A DNA stretch of 6,269 bases from Bacteroidota bacterium (lineage in GTDB: Bacteria > Bacteroidota > Bacteroidia > Bacteroidales > F082), in NCBI GenBank assembly GCA_002686705.1, contig NYYH01000034.1:3655-9923 (forward strand), given 5' to 3'. The notes beneath the pieces are model-generated. The model was not told where the DNA came from. It was given only the letters and a program-made list of their open reading frames with translations, and did not search any database. Below are positions 1-6,269 of the stretch, piece by piece. The position numbers and the translations under genes were made by a program. Each line of letters begins with the position of its first letter. The first letter of the stretch is position 1.

Positions 1-477
1 GCATGTAAGTACTTCCTTGAAAGTTATGAGAAGTTTGGCAACTGGACATTGGTTGCGGCGGCGTATAATGCAGGTAATAAAGGTATTACAAGACAATTAG
101 AAAGACAAAAATCTGGCTCATATTATGATTTATTATTATCTGATGAAACCTCAAGATACGTTTACAGGATTGCGGCTATAAAGCTCATTTTTGAGAATCC
201 TGAATTATATGGATTTTACATTAATGAAAACGATCTCTACTCACCGATAACATATAGTAATTTACTGGTTGAAGACAAAGTTGAGAATCTCGCTGATTTG
301 GCCAAAATAAATGGGATTAGCTATAAGATACTTAAATATTTTAACCCATGGCTTCGTCAGAATTACTTGAAAAACAAGAAGAAAAGGAAGTACTATATTA
401 AAATTCCAGATGCTCCATATGATGTTACCCATGAGGATATAATCCTGGAACAAAACGGAATTATTACCAGTAATTGA
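1..477 (+). CDS. Lytic transglycosylase, MltD-like (GH23 end plus LysM-like tail), 5' partial
   Basis: This is the C-terminal 158 residues of a protein whose start lies before the window; the frame is open from base 1 and ends at TGA 475-477. The family cleaves the MurNAc-GlcNAc bond of peptidoglycan, forming 1,6-anhydro-MurNAc, and acts in the periplasm or at the outer membrane. Visible residues 13-25 (GNWTLVAAAYNAG) are the typical end of the GH23 lysozyme-like fold, followed by a helical stretch ending YVYRIAAIKLIF, as in MltD-type enzymes. The catalytic Glu would lie upstream and cannot be checked. Residues about 90-136 fit a diverged LysM repeat: a VEDKVENLADLAKING segment, then a Tyr/Leu-rich helix, NPWLR, a basic patch (KNKKKRK) and a final strand YYIKIP. 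The usual Gly-Asp of LysM is replaced, so glycan binding is uncertain. The stop lies 8 bases before uvrA, which suggests co-transcription. The family is fairly sure, the exact subfamily less so. Confidence 0.88.
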   Translation, partial: ACKYFLESYEKFGNWTLVAAAYNAGNKGITRQLERQKSGSYYDLLLSDETSRYVYRIAAIKLIFENPELYGFYINENDLYSPITYSNLLVEDKVENLADLAKINGISYKILKYFNPWLRQNYLKNKKKRKYYIKIPDAPYDVTHEDIILEQNGIITSN

Positions 478-485
478 TTTTTTCT

Positions 486-3332
486 ATGTCCAAACAAAAG
501 CAAAAAGAAACAAATCAATTAGAGGTACTTGGGGCCCGTGTTCACAATCTTAAAAACATTGATGTTAGCATTCCGAGAGACAAATTTGTCGTAGTTACAG
601 GTTTGAGCGGAAGCGGCAAGTCATCACTTGCATTTGATACTATTTATGCTGAAGGCCAGAGGCGTTATATGGAAACATTTTCTGCATACGCTCGTCAGTT
701 TATTGGTAATATGGAGCGACCCGATGTTGATAGTATTTCTGGATTGAGTCCTGTTATATCGATTGAGCAAAAAGCTGTTAATAAGAATCCGAGATCTACA
801 GTCGGAACCATCACTGAAGTCTACGATTTTCTGCGTCTTCTTTATGCAAGAGCATCTAAGGCATATTCTTATTCCACTAAGGAACAAATGGTTCAATATA
901 CTGAGGATCAAATTAAAGACTTAATACTTGACGATTTTGAAGGAAAAAAGATTAAAGTGCTTGCTCAACTCGTTAAGGGCCGTAAAGGCCATTACAGAGA
1001 ACTTTTTGAACAAATAAGGCAGCAAGGATTTTTAAAAGTTAGAGTTGATTCGGAAATTCGTGAAATTTCGTTTGGTTTGCAATTAGACAGATATAAAGTT
1101 CATGATATAGAAGTTGTTGTGGATAGATTGCAGGTTAATGCTGATCAGCTCGAAAGAGTGAAACGAGCTGTTAAATCAGCTATGAAGCTTGGTAAAGGAT
1201 CTCTGATAGTGATTGAGGACACTTCTGATAAACTGAGGCATTTCAGTAGTAAGTTAATGTGCCCGACAACAGGTATATCCTATGATGAACCTGAGCCCAA
1301 TACATTTTCATTCAACTCACCATATGGTGCTTGTGAAAAATGTAATGGACTGGGATTTGTTAAACAAGTTGACTTAAAAAAGATATTACCAGATACTAAA
1401 CTAAGTATCGTGCGTGGTGGAATAGCACCTCTTGGAGAGTATAAGAATAATTGGGCTTTTAATCAGATCGAAGCTATAGGTTTGAAATATGGTTTTACTA
1501 TGAATACTCCATTGTGTGATGTTCCTGAGCAGGCGATTCAAACAATCCTCTACGGTTCCAATCAAACATTTGATGTAAAAAAGGAATATCTTGGGATCAC
1601 ATCTACCTATACGCTTTCGTTTGAGGGAGTTATAAAATATATTGAGAGCTACAGCAAGGATAGATCATCGAATGTTTCGAGAAGATGGGCTAATTCTTTC
1701 ATGAACAAACATACATGCACTGAATGTGACGGTGCACGGTTAAAAAAAGAATCTCTACACTTCTTAATTGGTGGGCAAAATATAGCAGAATTATCTCAAA
1801 TGGATATAACTAATCTGCGGTTATGGATGAATTCTGTTATGGATGATATGGACGATAAACAAAAAAAGATCGCACATGAGATAATTCGGGAAATAAATAC
1901 TAGGCTCGACTTTTTGCTTGATGTAGGTATTGGTTATTTAAACCTTTTCAGGCCAGCAAGAAGCTTGTCAGGTGGTGAATCGCAGCGAATAAGACTTGCT
2001 ACGCAAATCGGTTCTCAACTAACAGGTGTATTATATATACTGGATGAACCCAGTATAGGACTTCATCAGCGCGATAATCTTAAACTAATAGACGCATTAA
2101 AGAATCTGAGGGACATTGGAAATTCTGTTATTGTAGTTGAGCACGATAAGGACACAATATTGGCTGCAGATCATATAATTGATATTGGACCCGGAGCTGG
2201 CAGACATGGAGGTGAGATCGTTGCAACAGGAACACCCAAGAAGATCAAAAGTAACGGTACTATTACTGGTAAATATTTAAGCGGAACTTATAAAATTAAT
2301 GTACCTGGTAACAGAAGGATTGGTAATTCAAAATATCTTACGTTGATCGGTGCCACCGGTAATAATCTCAAGGAAGTTCAGGTTACATTTCCGCTGGGTA
2401 AGCTAATATGTGTAACCGGTGTGTCGGGCAGTGGAAAATCCTCTTTAATTAACAATACTCTTTATCCGGTACTGAGTTCTCATTTTTATCGCTCAGTAAC
2501 AACTCCTTTGCCTTATAGCTCAATTGAAGGGATTGATAATATAGATAAAGTTATTGAGATTGATCAGTCGCCAATAGGCCGTACTCCTCGCTCTAATCCT
2601 GCTACATATACAAAAGTATTTGATGAAGTGAGGAAACTTTACGGTAATATGCCAGAATCGAAAGTAAGAGGATATAAACCAGGAAGGTTCTCTTTTAATG
2701 TAAAGGGTGGCCGATGTGAAACATGTAAAGGTGCTGGAGTTCAAACAATTGAAATGAACTTCTTACCAGATGTTTATGTGCATTGCGATGATTGCCAAGG
2801 GAGTAGATATAATCGTGAAACACTGGAAGTTAGATATAGAGGTAAATCGATTAACGATGTTCTGTGTATGACAATAAACCAGGCAATTGAATTTTTCGAA
2901 CATATACATACTATAGTAAACAAATTAAAAGCATTGCAGGATGTAGGTCTGGGATATATTACTCTTGGACAATCGTCAACAACAATTTCAGGAGGCGAGG
3001 CACAAAGAGTTAAACTTGCTGCTGAGTTATCAAAGAAAGACACCGGTAATACACTTTATATACTCGATGAACCAACCACTGGATTGCACTTTGAAGATGT
3101 CAAAGTATTACTGGGTGTAATCGATAAAATTGTTAATAAAGGAAATACAGTCATTATTATTGAACATAATATGGAGGTTATAAAGGTTGCTGATCATATT
3201 ATAGACCTGGGACCGGAAGGAGGCGAAAACGGTGGACAAATCATTTGTGCAGGTACTCCTGAGGAAATTATGAACAATAAGGTAAGTAGTACTGCATATT
3301 ATGTAAAGAAGGAATTGGAAAATACGGGATAA
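486..3332 (+). CDS. uvrA: UvrABC excinuclease subunit A (UvrA)
   Basis: UvrA is the dimeric ABC-type ATPase of nucleotide excision repair; it finds bulky DNA lesions, loads UvrB and leaves before UvrC cuts. The 948-residue product has both ATPase modules complete. Module I has Walker [10 protein letters not shown] at 39-47, signature SLSGGESQ at 493-500 and Walker B YILDEP at 517-522. Module II has Walker [10 protein letters not shown] at 645-653, signature SGGEAQ at 835-840 and Walker B Asp861-Glu862. The C-terminal zinc finger is intact (C744, C747, C767, C770), preceded by the conserved [12 protein letters not shown] stretch. C411/C414 of CTECDGARL are also kept. Two N-terminal features differ from most UvrAs: the CPxCG motif expected near residue 128 is absent, and C259-P-T-T has lost its second Cys although C283/C286 remain. 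Length is close to that of E. coli UvrA (940). I chose ATG 486; a TTG at 474 would add four residues and overlap the upstream stop. No Shine-Dalgarno sequence is seen. It probably shares a transcript with the upstream gene. Confidence 0.97.
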   Translation: MSKQKQKETNQLEVLGARVHNLKNIDVSIPRDKFVVVTGLSGSGKSSLAFDTIYAEGQRRYMETFSAYARQFIGNMERPDVDSISGLSPVISIEQKAVNKNPRSTVGTITEVYDFLRLLYARASKAYSYSTKEQMVQYTEDQIKDLILDDFEGKKIKVLAQLVKGRKGHYRELFEQIRQQGFLKVRVDSEIREISFGLQLDRYKVHDIEVVVDRLQVNADQLERVKRAVKSAMKLGKGSLIVIEDTSDKLRHFSSKLMCPTTGISYDEPEPNTFSFNSPYGACEKCNGLGFVKQVDLKKILPDTKLSIVRGGIAPLGEYKNNWAFNQIEAIGLKYGFTMNTPLCDVPEQAIQTILYGSNQTFDVKKEYLGITSTYTLSFEGVIKYIESYSKDRSSNVSRRWANSFMNKHTCTECDGARLKKESLHFLIGGQNIAELSQMDITNLRLWMNSVMDDMDDKQKKIAHEIIREINTRLDFLLDVGIGYLNLFRPARSLSGGESQRIRLATQIGSQLTGVLYILDEPSIGLHQRDNLKLIDALKNLRDIGNSVIVVEHDKDTILAADHIIDIGPGAGRHGGEIVATGTPKKIKSNGTITGKYLSGTYKINVPGNRRIGNSKYLTLIGATGNNLKEVQVTFPLGKLICVTGVSGSGKSSLINNTLYPVLSSHFYRSVTTPLPYSSIEGIDNIDKVIEIDQSPIGRTPRSNPATYTKVFDEVRKLYGNMPESKVRGYKPGRFSFNVKGGRCETCKGAGVQTIEMNFLPDVYVHCDDCQGSRYNRETLEVRYRGKSINDVLCMTINQAIEFFEHIHTIVNKLKALQDVGLGYITLGQSSTTISGGEAQRVKLAAELSKKDTGNTLYILDEPTTGLHFEDVKVLLGVIDKIVNKGNTVIIIEHNMEVIKVADHIIDLGPEGGENGGQIICAGTPEEIMNNKVSSTAYYVKKELENTG

Positions 3333-3360
3333 AAAGACAATGCAGGATAATACAGGATAA
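3323..3360 (+). repeat. Three near-identical 10-mers at the uvrA stop codon
   Basis: TACGGGATAA (3323-3332, including the uvrA stop), TGCAGGATAA (3341-3350) and TACAGGATAA (3351-3360) differ pairwise by one or two bases. The last two are directly tandem; the first is 8 bases before the second. This is seen directly. The cause is unknown; local duplication or slippage at the end of the gene is the simplest explanation. Confidence 0.55.
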
Positions 3361-3391
3361 TTGAAGTCCTGATTCTGAGTGATTATTTTAA
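3361..3391 (+). promoter_or_regulatory. Weak possible Bacteroidota-type promoter before the LOG gene
   Basis: TTG at 3361-3363 is followed 20 bases later by TATTTTAA (3384-3391), an incomplete match to TAnnTTTG because the final TG is missing. Spacing suits a -33/-7 pair, and transcription would start some 15-20 bases before the ATG at 3414. In AT-rich DNA such a match can easily occur by chance, so the LOG gene may instead be read through from uvrA. Confidence 0.25.
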
Positions 3392-3413
3392 CACTAAGAC
3401 TAAAAATAAGATT

Positions 3414-4124
3414 ATGGATAGCGAAGAAATTATCAGGATGCGTAAACAATTCAGGCCAAAAACCTGGGCTCAAATAAAAGCTCACGACTCATGGTCTGTT
3501 TTTAGAATAATGTCCGAAGTTGTTGATGGTTATGAAGCTCTTGCAAAAATTGGTCCTTGTGTAGCCGTATTTGGATCAGCCCGCACAAAACAAGGTGACG
3601 AATGCTATCACACAGCAGAAGAAGTTGCATACCTGCTTACTAAAAAAGGTTTTGGCATTATTACAGGTGGAGGCCCTGGAGTTATGGAAGCAGCTAACAA
3701 GGGCGCACATACTGCCGGAGGTAAATCTGTTGGTTTGAATATTAATCTACCTTTCGAGCAGACTGCTAACAGTTATATTGATCCCGACAAGCTAATTCAA
3801 TTCGACTATTTCTTTACGCGTAAACTTATGTTTATGAGATATTCCCAGGGATACATTGTACTGCCTGGAGGATTTGGTACATTGGATGAATTATTTGAAG
3901 CAATAACACTTATTCAAACCGACAAACTCGTTAACTTCCCAATCGTACTGATTGATAGGGATTATTGGGGTGGACTGATCGACTGGATAAAGACAAGACT
4001 GCTAAAGGAAGGAAATATCAGTGAAGAGGATTTTAATATTTTTAAATTAGTTGATACAACAGAGGAAGCCGTAAAAGTTATTGAAGACTTTTATTCGAAA
4101 TACTCACTTAAACCCAATTTTTAG
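3414..4124 (+). CDS. LOG-family nucleotide 5'-monophosphate phosphoribohydrolase (TIGR00730-like)
   Basis: This 236-residue protein has the single Rossmann-like fold of the LOG ('lysine decarboxylase-like') family. Characterised members hydrolyse the N-glycosidic bond of cytokinin riboside monophosphates or of purine/pyrimidine nucleoside monophosphates, giving free base and ribose 5-phosphate. The first strand is CVAVFGSAR (49-57). The nucleotide-binding loop is GGGPGVMEAANKG (85-97). The hallmark PGGFGTLDE is at 151-159, with Glu159 the expected catalytic residue and Arg136 of FTRKLMF its expected partner; the 23-residue gap between them fits what I recall of characterised LOG enzymes. About 45 residues precede the first strand, longer than in the shortest plant-type LOGs and reminiscent of larger bacterial members. 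It is probably cytosolic, with no signal peptide. Despite the old family name, lysine decarboxylase activity is not expected. The natural substrate in a Bacteroidota cell cannot be told from sequence; nucleotide salvage or clearing of damaged nucleotides is inference. The start is the ATG after an A-rich leader without a Shine-Dalgarno sequence. Confidence 0.93.
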   Translation: MDSEEIIRMRKQFRPKTWAQIKAHDSWSVFRIMSEVVDGYEALAKIGPCVAVFGSARTKQGDECYHTAEEVAYLLTKKGFGIITGGGPGVMEAANKGAHTAGGKSVGLNINLPFEQTANSYIDPDKLIQFDYFFTRKLMFMRYSQGYIVLPGGFGTLDELFEAITLIQTDKLVNFPIVLIDRDYWGGLIDWIKTRLLKEGNISEEDFNIFKLVDTTEEAVKVIEDFYSKYSLKPNF

Positions 4125-4131
4125 ACATCAC

Positions 4132-4162
4132 TTTGTAGTTGCAAACTCCTTCAATACATTTG
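4132..4162 (+). promoter_or_regulatory. Bacteroidota-type promoter (-33 TTTG / -7 TAnnTTTG)
   Basis: TTTG at 4132-4135 and TACATTTG at 4155-4162 are separated by 19 bases. Both match the primary sigma factor consensus known for Bacteroides and Flavobacterium, with spacing in the usual range. The pair lies in the 44-base gap between the LOG stop and the next ATG. The -7 box ends only 6 bases before that ATG (4169), so the transcript would start at or within a few bases of the start codon. Confidence 0.65.
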
Positions 4163-4168
4163 CAGGAT

Positions 4169-6269
4169 ATGATTAAACAAGTTTTTTTTCTAATTACTTT
4201 TCTTTTAATTTATTCCTGTTACTCACAGGAACACTTTCAATCGAGCACAATAGTTAAGGAAAATGTTACTTATCAAAGTTTGCGAGATAACGGAACTGGA
4301 AGGAAAATATTTTCCCTTCTCGGTTCAGAAAATAATATAGATGTTAGAAAAATATCCCTGCGCATTAAAGCACGTTTGCTAATCAGAATATCACGCGACA
4401 CCGATAAGAGATTAACAGCTAAAATAAGCATGACAAAGGTAGACCTTGAAGGAAGCACTATCATTCAAAACTTTAATGTGGATTCATTGCTTTGGCCTGT
4501 CGAATTTACGGCTGAGTTAACTTTGTACAATGGCAGACATAAACGCGACGTAATAGCGATATCCGGTTCCGCCAACGGAAAACTAAATGTAATCGATCTT
4601 AGTGATCCTCTTTCATCCAGTATAGGGGAAATAAAAGCTACTATTTCGGATTTTCAATTCTATTATGATGAATCAAAGTTTCAAAAGCTGCAAAAACTTA
4701 CCAAAACAATCGATTATTACTACTCCTATGCAATACTTATAAACAATCTTATTAAAAAACACAATAAGCAAACAGTAAGAAATGACCAAAGTGCTGAGGA
4801 ATTATTTGTCGATAAGATAGAGATAAATAGAATTAATAACCTTATTGCTAATCATAATTTCCGAAAAATTCTAAACCTTGATATTTACGATCCAGCTGGT
4901 TTTCTAAAACTAATTAACAAACTAAAGAGACTATTGCAAAGAGAAGAAACTCTTTTCACACGACAAATTTCAAATGATAAAGCCGGTTCTCAGACACCAA
5001 TAAGTTTCTGTAAACTTTATTTTGATTTGTCTATGCAATATCTTAAAGAGGCGAAATTGCTTCAACCTGCAGACGCCTCTGGATATGAAGAAGTTGCTGG
5101 TATAGATGTTGTAAATGAAAAAGAAAATATACAATTAGTAACCAACTACTATGAGCAAAACACTTTGACCAAATCAGTAGAAATAAATCAATGCATATTT
5201 GATGGGTTTGTTAATTTGACCTATGTCGTTATAGCTGACAAGAATTATGCTGATGCATTATTGTTGCTAAACAATGCTTCATTTATCAATGACTGGTTCA
5301 ATTCTACCCTTACTTCAAAATATAATAATGCAGTTATAGCCGCATTAGATGGAGTTGCATCATCTTATTTAAGGGTAGGCAATGGTGCGTTTGCAATACA
5401 AAACTTCGAATTAGGTACCTCCTACTTCCATAAAGCAGATGAAGTATTTGAATTGAACAGGTCGATGATCTCTAATGCACAGCTACCGGATACGGCCTTT
5501 AATGAGTATTTACAGCTACAATACGATATAGCAGTGCAATTTATTGCTATTGGAAAATTTGAAACGGCCCTTGTAAGACTTGCTGCCGCTATGAATATAT
5601 GCAAGAACCTGGTTAATTCACCGACCTGTAGAATGCTTGATTCTTTACAATGTTTGTCGCATTCCGGAAATATAATGAGATTTTTAGATGATATTGACGA
5701 GAAAATAACTGAGGGCCAATATCCCGATGCTCGTCTTCAACTTACTAAAGTTGCACAATATTTGTCGGGTAATAGTTGCTTGCTCGAAGCTGAGAATACC
5801 AGATTCGCTGAGTTATCGTATTTGCTATTTCTAGCGTTTTTGCATGAGGGTGAGATTCTTCTGGAAGCGCAGCAATCAGCCATTGCACTTGAGAAACTAC
5901 TATATGCAAAGTCTCTTCAGCAATATTTGCAAGAAGATTTTATTGAACTCGACAGGTTAATAGAATTTGCTGCAGAGCCTGAAATAATTGAATTAATAAA
6001 TGAGGCTAAATACCATACATGGGCCAATAGAATTAAAGAGGCTAAAAGCGTACAAGCAGAAGCAATTAGGCTTAATGATAAATATTTTTCGAATAGTAAT
6101 AGCCGAATTAATATGGCATTAGCTGAGCTTAGTGAACAAATGAGATCACGTAAGTGTGTCTCAAATGAAATTAAATATTCTGATTTAACAAAAAAAATGC
6201 AGATTGTTATCAAAAACGAACAATTCAGCATGTTAGGCAGTTTAATTGAAGAATCTGAACAGTTCAGGG
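4169..6269 (+). CDS. Exported protein of unknown family, beta-rich N-terminus plus TPR-like helices, 3' partial
   Basis: The frame has no stop from ATG 4169 to the window edge, giving 700 visible codons; the end is missing. I do not recognise the family. Residues 1-19 form a signal peptide: Lys3, a hydrophobic core VFFLITFLLIY (5-15) and a likely signal peptidase I site after Cys-Tyr-Ser, so the mature protein would begin at Gln20, a common Bacteroidota pattern. Cys17 is a less likely lipidation site, since Tyr at -2 is unusual. Residues about 58-167 alternate in a beta-strand manner, ending in FQFYYDES. From about 168 the sequence is mainly helical. TPR-like helix pairs appear around 357-372 (YADALLLL), 451-478 (with GKFETALVRLAAA), 512-530 (with GQYPDARLQL) and 548-590. 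Cysteines are sparse (281, 342, 478, 487, 495, 537, 663). The likely place is the periplasm or outer membrane, and the repeats suggest a protein-binding scaffold; both are inference. The start is supported by the signal peptide and the promoter just upstream. Three modest minus-strand open frames lie opposite this gene and look like its shadows. Confidence 0.85.
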   Translation, partial: MIKQVFFLITFLLIYSCYSQEHFQSSTIVKENVTYQSLRDNGTGRKIFSLLGSENNIDVRKISLRIKARLLIRISRDTDKRLTAKISMTKVDLEGSTIIQNFNVDSLLWPVEFTAELTLYNGRHKRDVIAISGSANGKLNVIDLSDPLSSSIGEIKATISDFQFYYDESKFQKLQKLTKTIDYYYSYAILINNLIKKHNKQTVRNDQSAEELFVDKIEINRINNLIANHNFRKILNLDIYDPAGFLKLINKLKRLLQREETLFTRQISNDKAGSQTPISFCKLYFDLSMQYLKEAKLLQPADASGYEEVAGIDVVNEKENIQLVTNYYEQNTLTKSVEINQCIFDGFVNLTYVVIADKNYADALLLLNNASFINDWFNSTLTSKYNNAVIAALDGVASSYLRVGNGAFAIQNFELGTSYFHKADEVFELNRSMISNAQLPDTAFNEYLQLQYDIAVQFIAIGKFETALVRLAAAMNICKNLVNSPTCRMLDSLQCLSHSGNIMRFLDDIDEKITEGQYPDARLQLTKVAQYLSGNSCLLEAENTRFAELSYLLFLAFLHEGEILLEAQQSAIALEKLLYAKSLQQYLQEDFIELDRLIEFAAEPEIIELINEAKYHTWANRIKEAKSVQAEAIRLNDKYFSNSNSRINMALAELSEQMRSRKCVSNEIKYSDLTKKMQIVIKNEQFSMLGSLIEESEQFR

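Noticed and set aside
49..51. TTG at 49 as the start of a short 142-residue gene
   Set aside because: The frame is open to base 1 and the residues before it (KFGNW) belong to the GH23 domain, so this is an internal codon of a truncated gene.
474..485. TTG at 474 as an alternative uvrA start
   Set aside because: It adds only MIFS, overlaps the upstream stop and is not part of the conserved UvrA N-terminus; ATG 486 is the more likely start.
486..3332. Drug-resistance or secondary UvrA paralogue (UvrA2/DrrC type) instead of uvrA
   Set aside because: Length, the presence of the UvrB-binding region between Walker A and the central Cys site, and close agreement at the C-terminal finger fit the canonical repair UvrA; UvrA2 proteins usually lack the UvrB-binding domain.
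3353..3371. Hairpin CAGGA / TCCTG as a terminator after uvrA
   Set aside because: The stem is only 5 pairs with a 9-base loop, and no T-run follows directly; too weak to call.
3108..3485. Minus-strand open frame of 125 codons across the uvrA/LOG gap
   Set aside because: It runs opposite two well-supported genes, and its product has no recognisable motif; a chance frame.
4139..4149. Small palindrome AGTT-GCA-AACT after the LOG gene
   Set aside because: Four-pair stem without a T-run; it also lies within the spacer of the promoter proposed for the next gene.
4160..4168. TTGCAGGAT shared between 4160-4168 and 2934-2942
   Set aside because: Only 9 bases, one copy inside the uvrA coding sequence; best seen as chance.
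4169..4225. Lipoprotein signal with lipidated Cys17
   Set aside because: The residues before the Cys are Ile-Tyr-Ser and Tyr is unusual at -2; cleavage before Gln20 by signal peptidase I fits better, though lipidation cannot be excluded.
5917..6231. Minus-strand open frame with a hydrophobic product
   Set aside because: It lies fully opposite the long exported-protein gene; hydrophobicity is expected opposite Glu/Lys/Asn-rich helical coding sequence.

Overview
The window looks like an ordinary chromosomal stretch from a member of the Bacteroidota (Bacteroidia-like). The evidence is AT-rich DNA with the standard genetic code, start codons without a Shine-Dalgarno sequence, one well-formed promoter of the Bacteroidota TTTG / TAnnTTTG type, a UvrA whose N-terminal half has lost zinc ligands in a way I recall from this phylum, and an exported protein whose signal peptide ends in Ser-Gln. 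The genus cannot be read from the sequence.

All genes are on the + strand. Positions 1-477 hold the 3' end of a lytic transglycosylase of the MltD kind: the end of the GH23 catalytic domain and a weak C-terminal LysM-like segment. Eight bases later comes a complete uvrA (486-3332), the damage-recognition ATPase of nucleotide excision repair. An 81-base gap with three near-identical 10-mers leads to a LOG-family (TIGR00730-like) Rossmann-fold nucleotide phosphoribohydrolase (3414-4124). A 44-base gap with a strong promoter match leads to a large gene (from 4169) that stays open to the window edge. Its visible 700 codons encode an exported protein with a signal peptide, a beta-rich N-terminal region and a long helical, TPR-like remainder. 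I do not recognise the family.

The first two genes are close enough to share a transcript, and the LOG gene could be read from the same transcript or from a weak promoter in its upstream gap. The last gene probably has its own promoter, placed so close to the ATG that the mRNA would have almost no leader. The products do not form an obvious pathway: wall remodelling, DNA repair, nucleotide salvage and an unknown envelope protein. I see no mobile element, CRISPR array, RNA gene or convincing terminator. No clear novel system is visible; the least explained item is the exported protein at the right edge.
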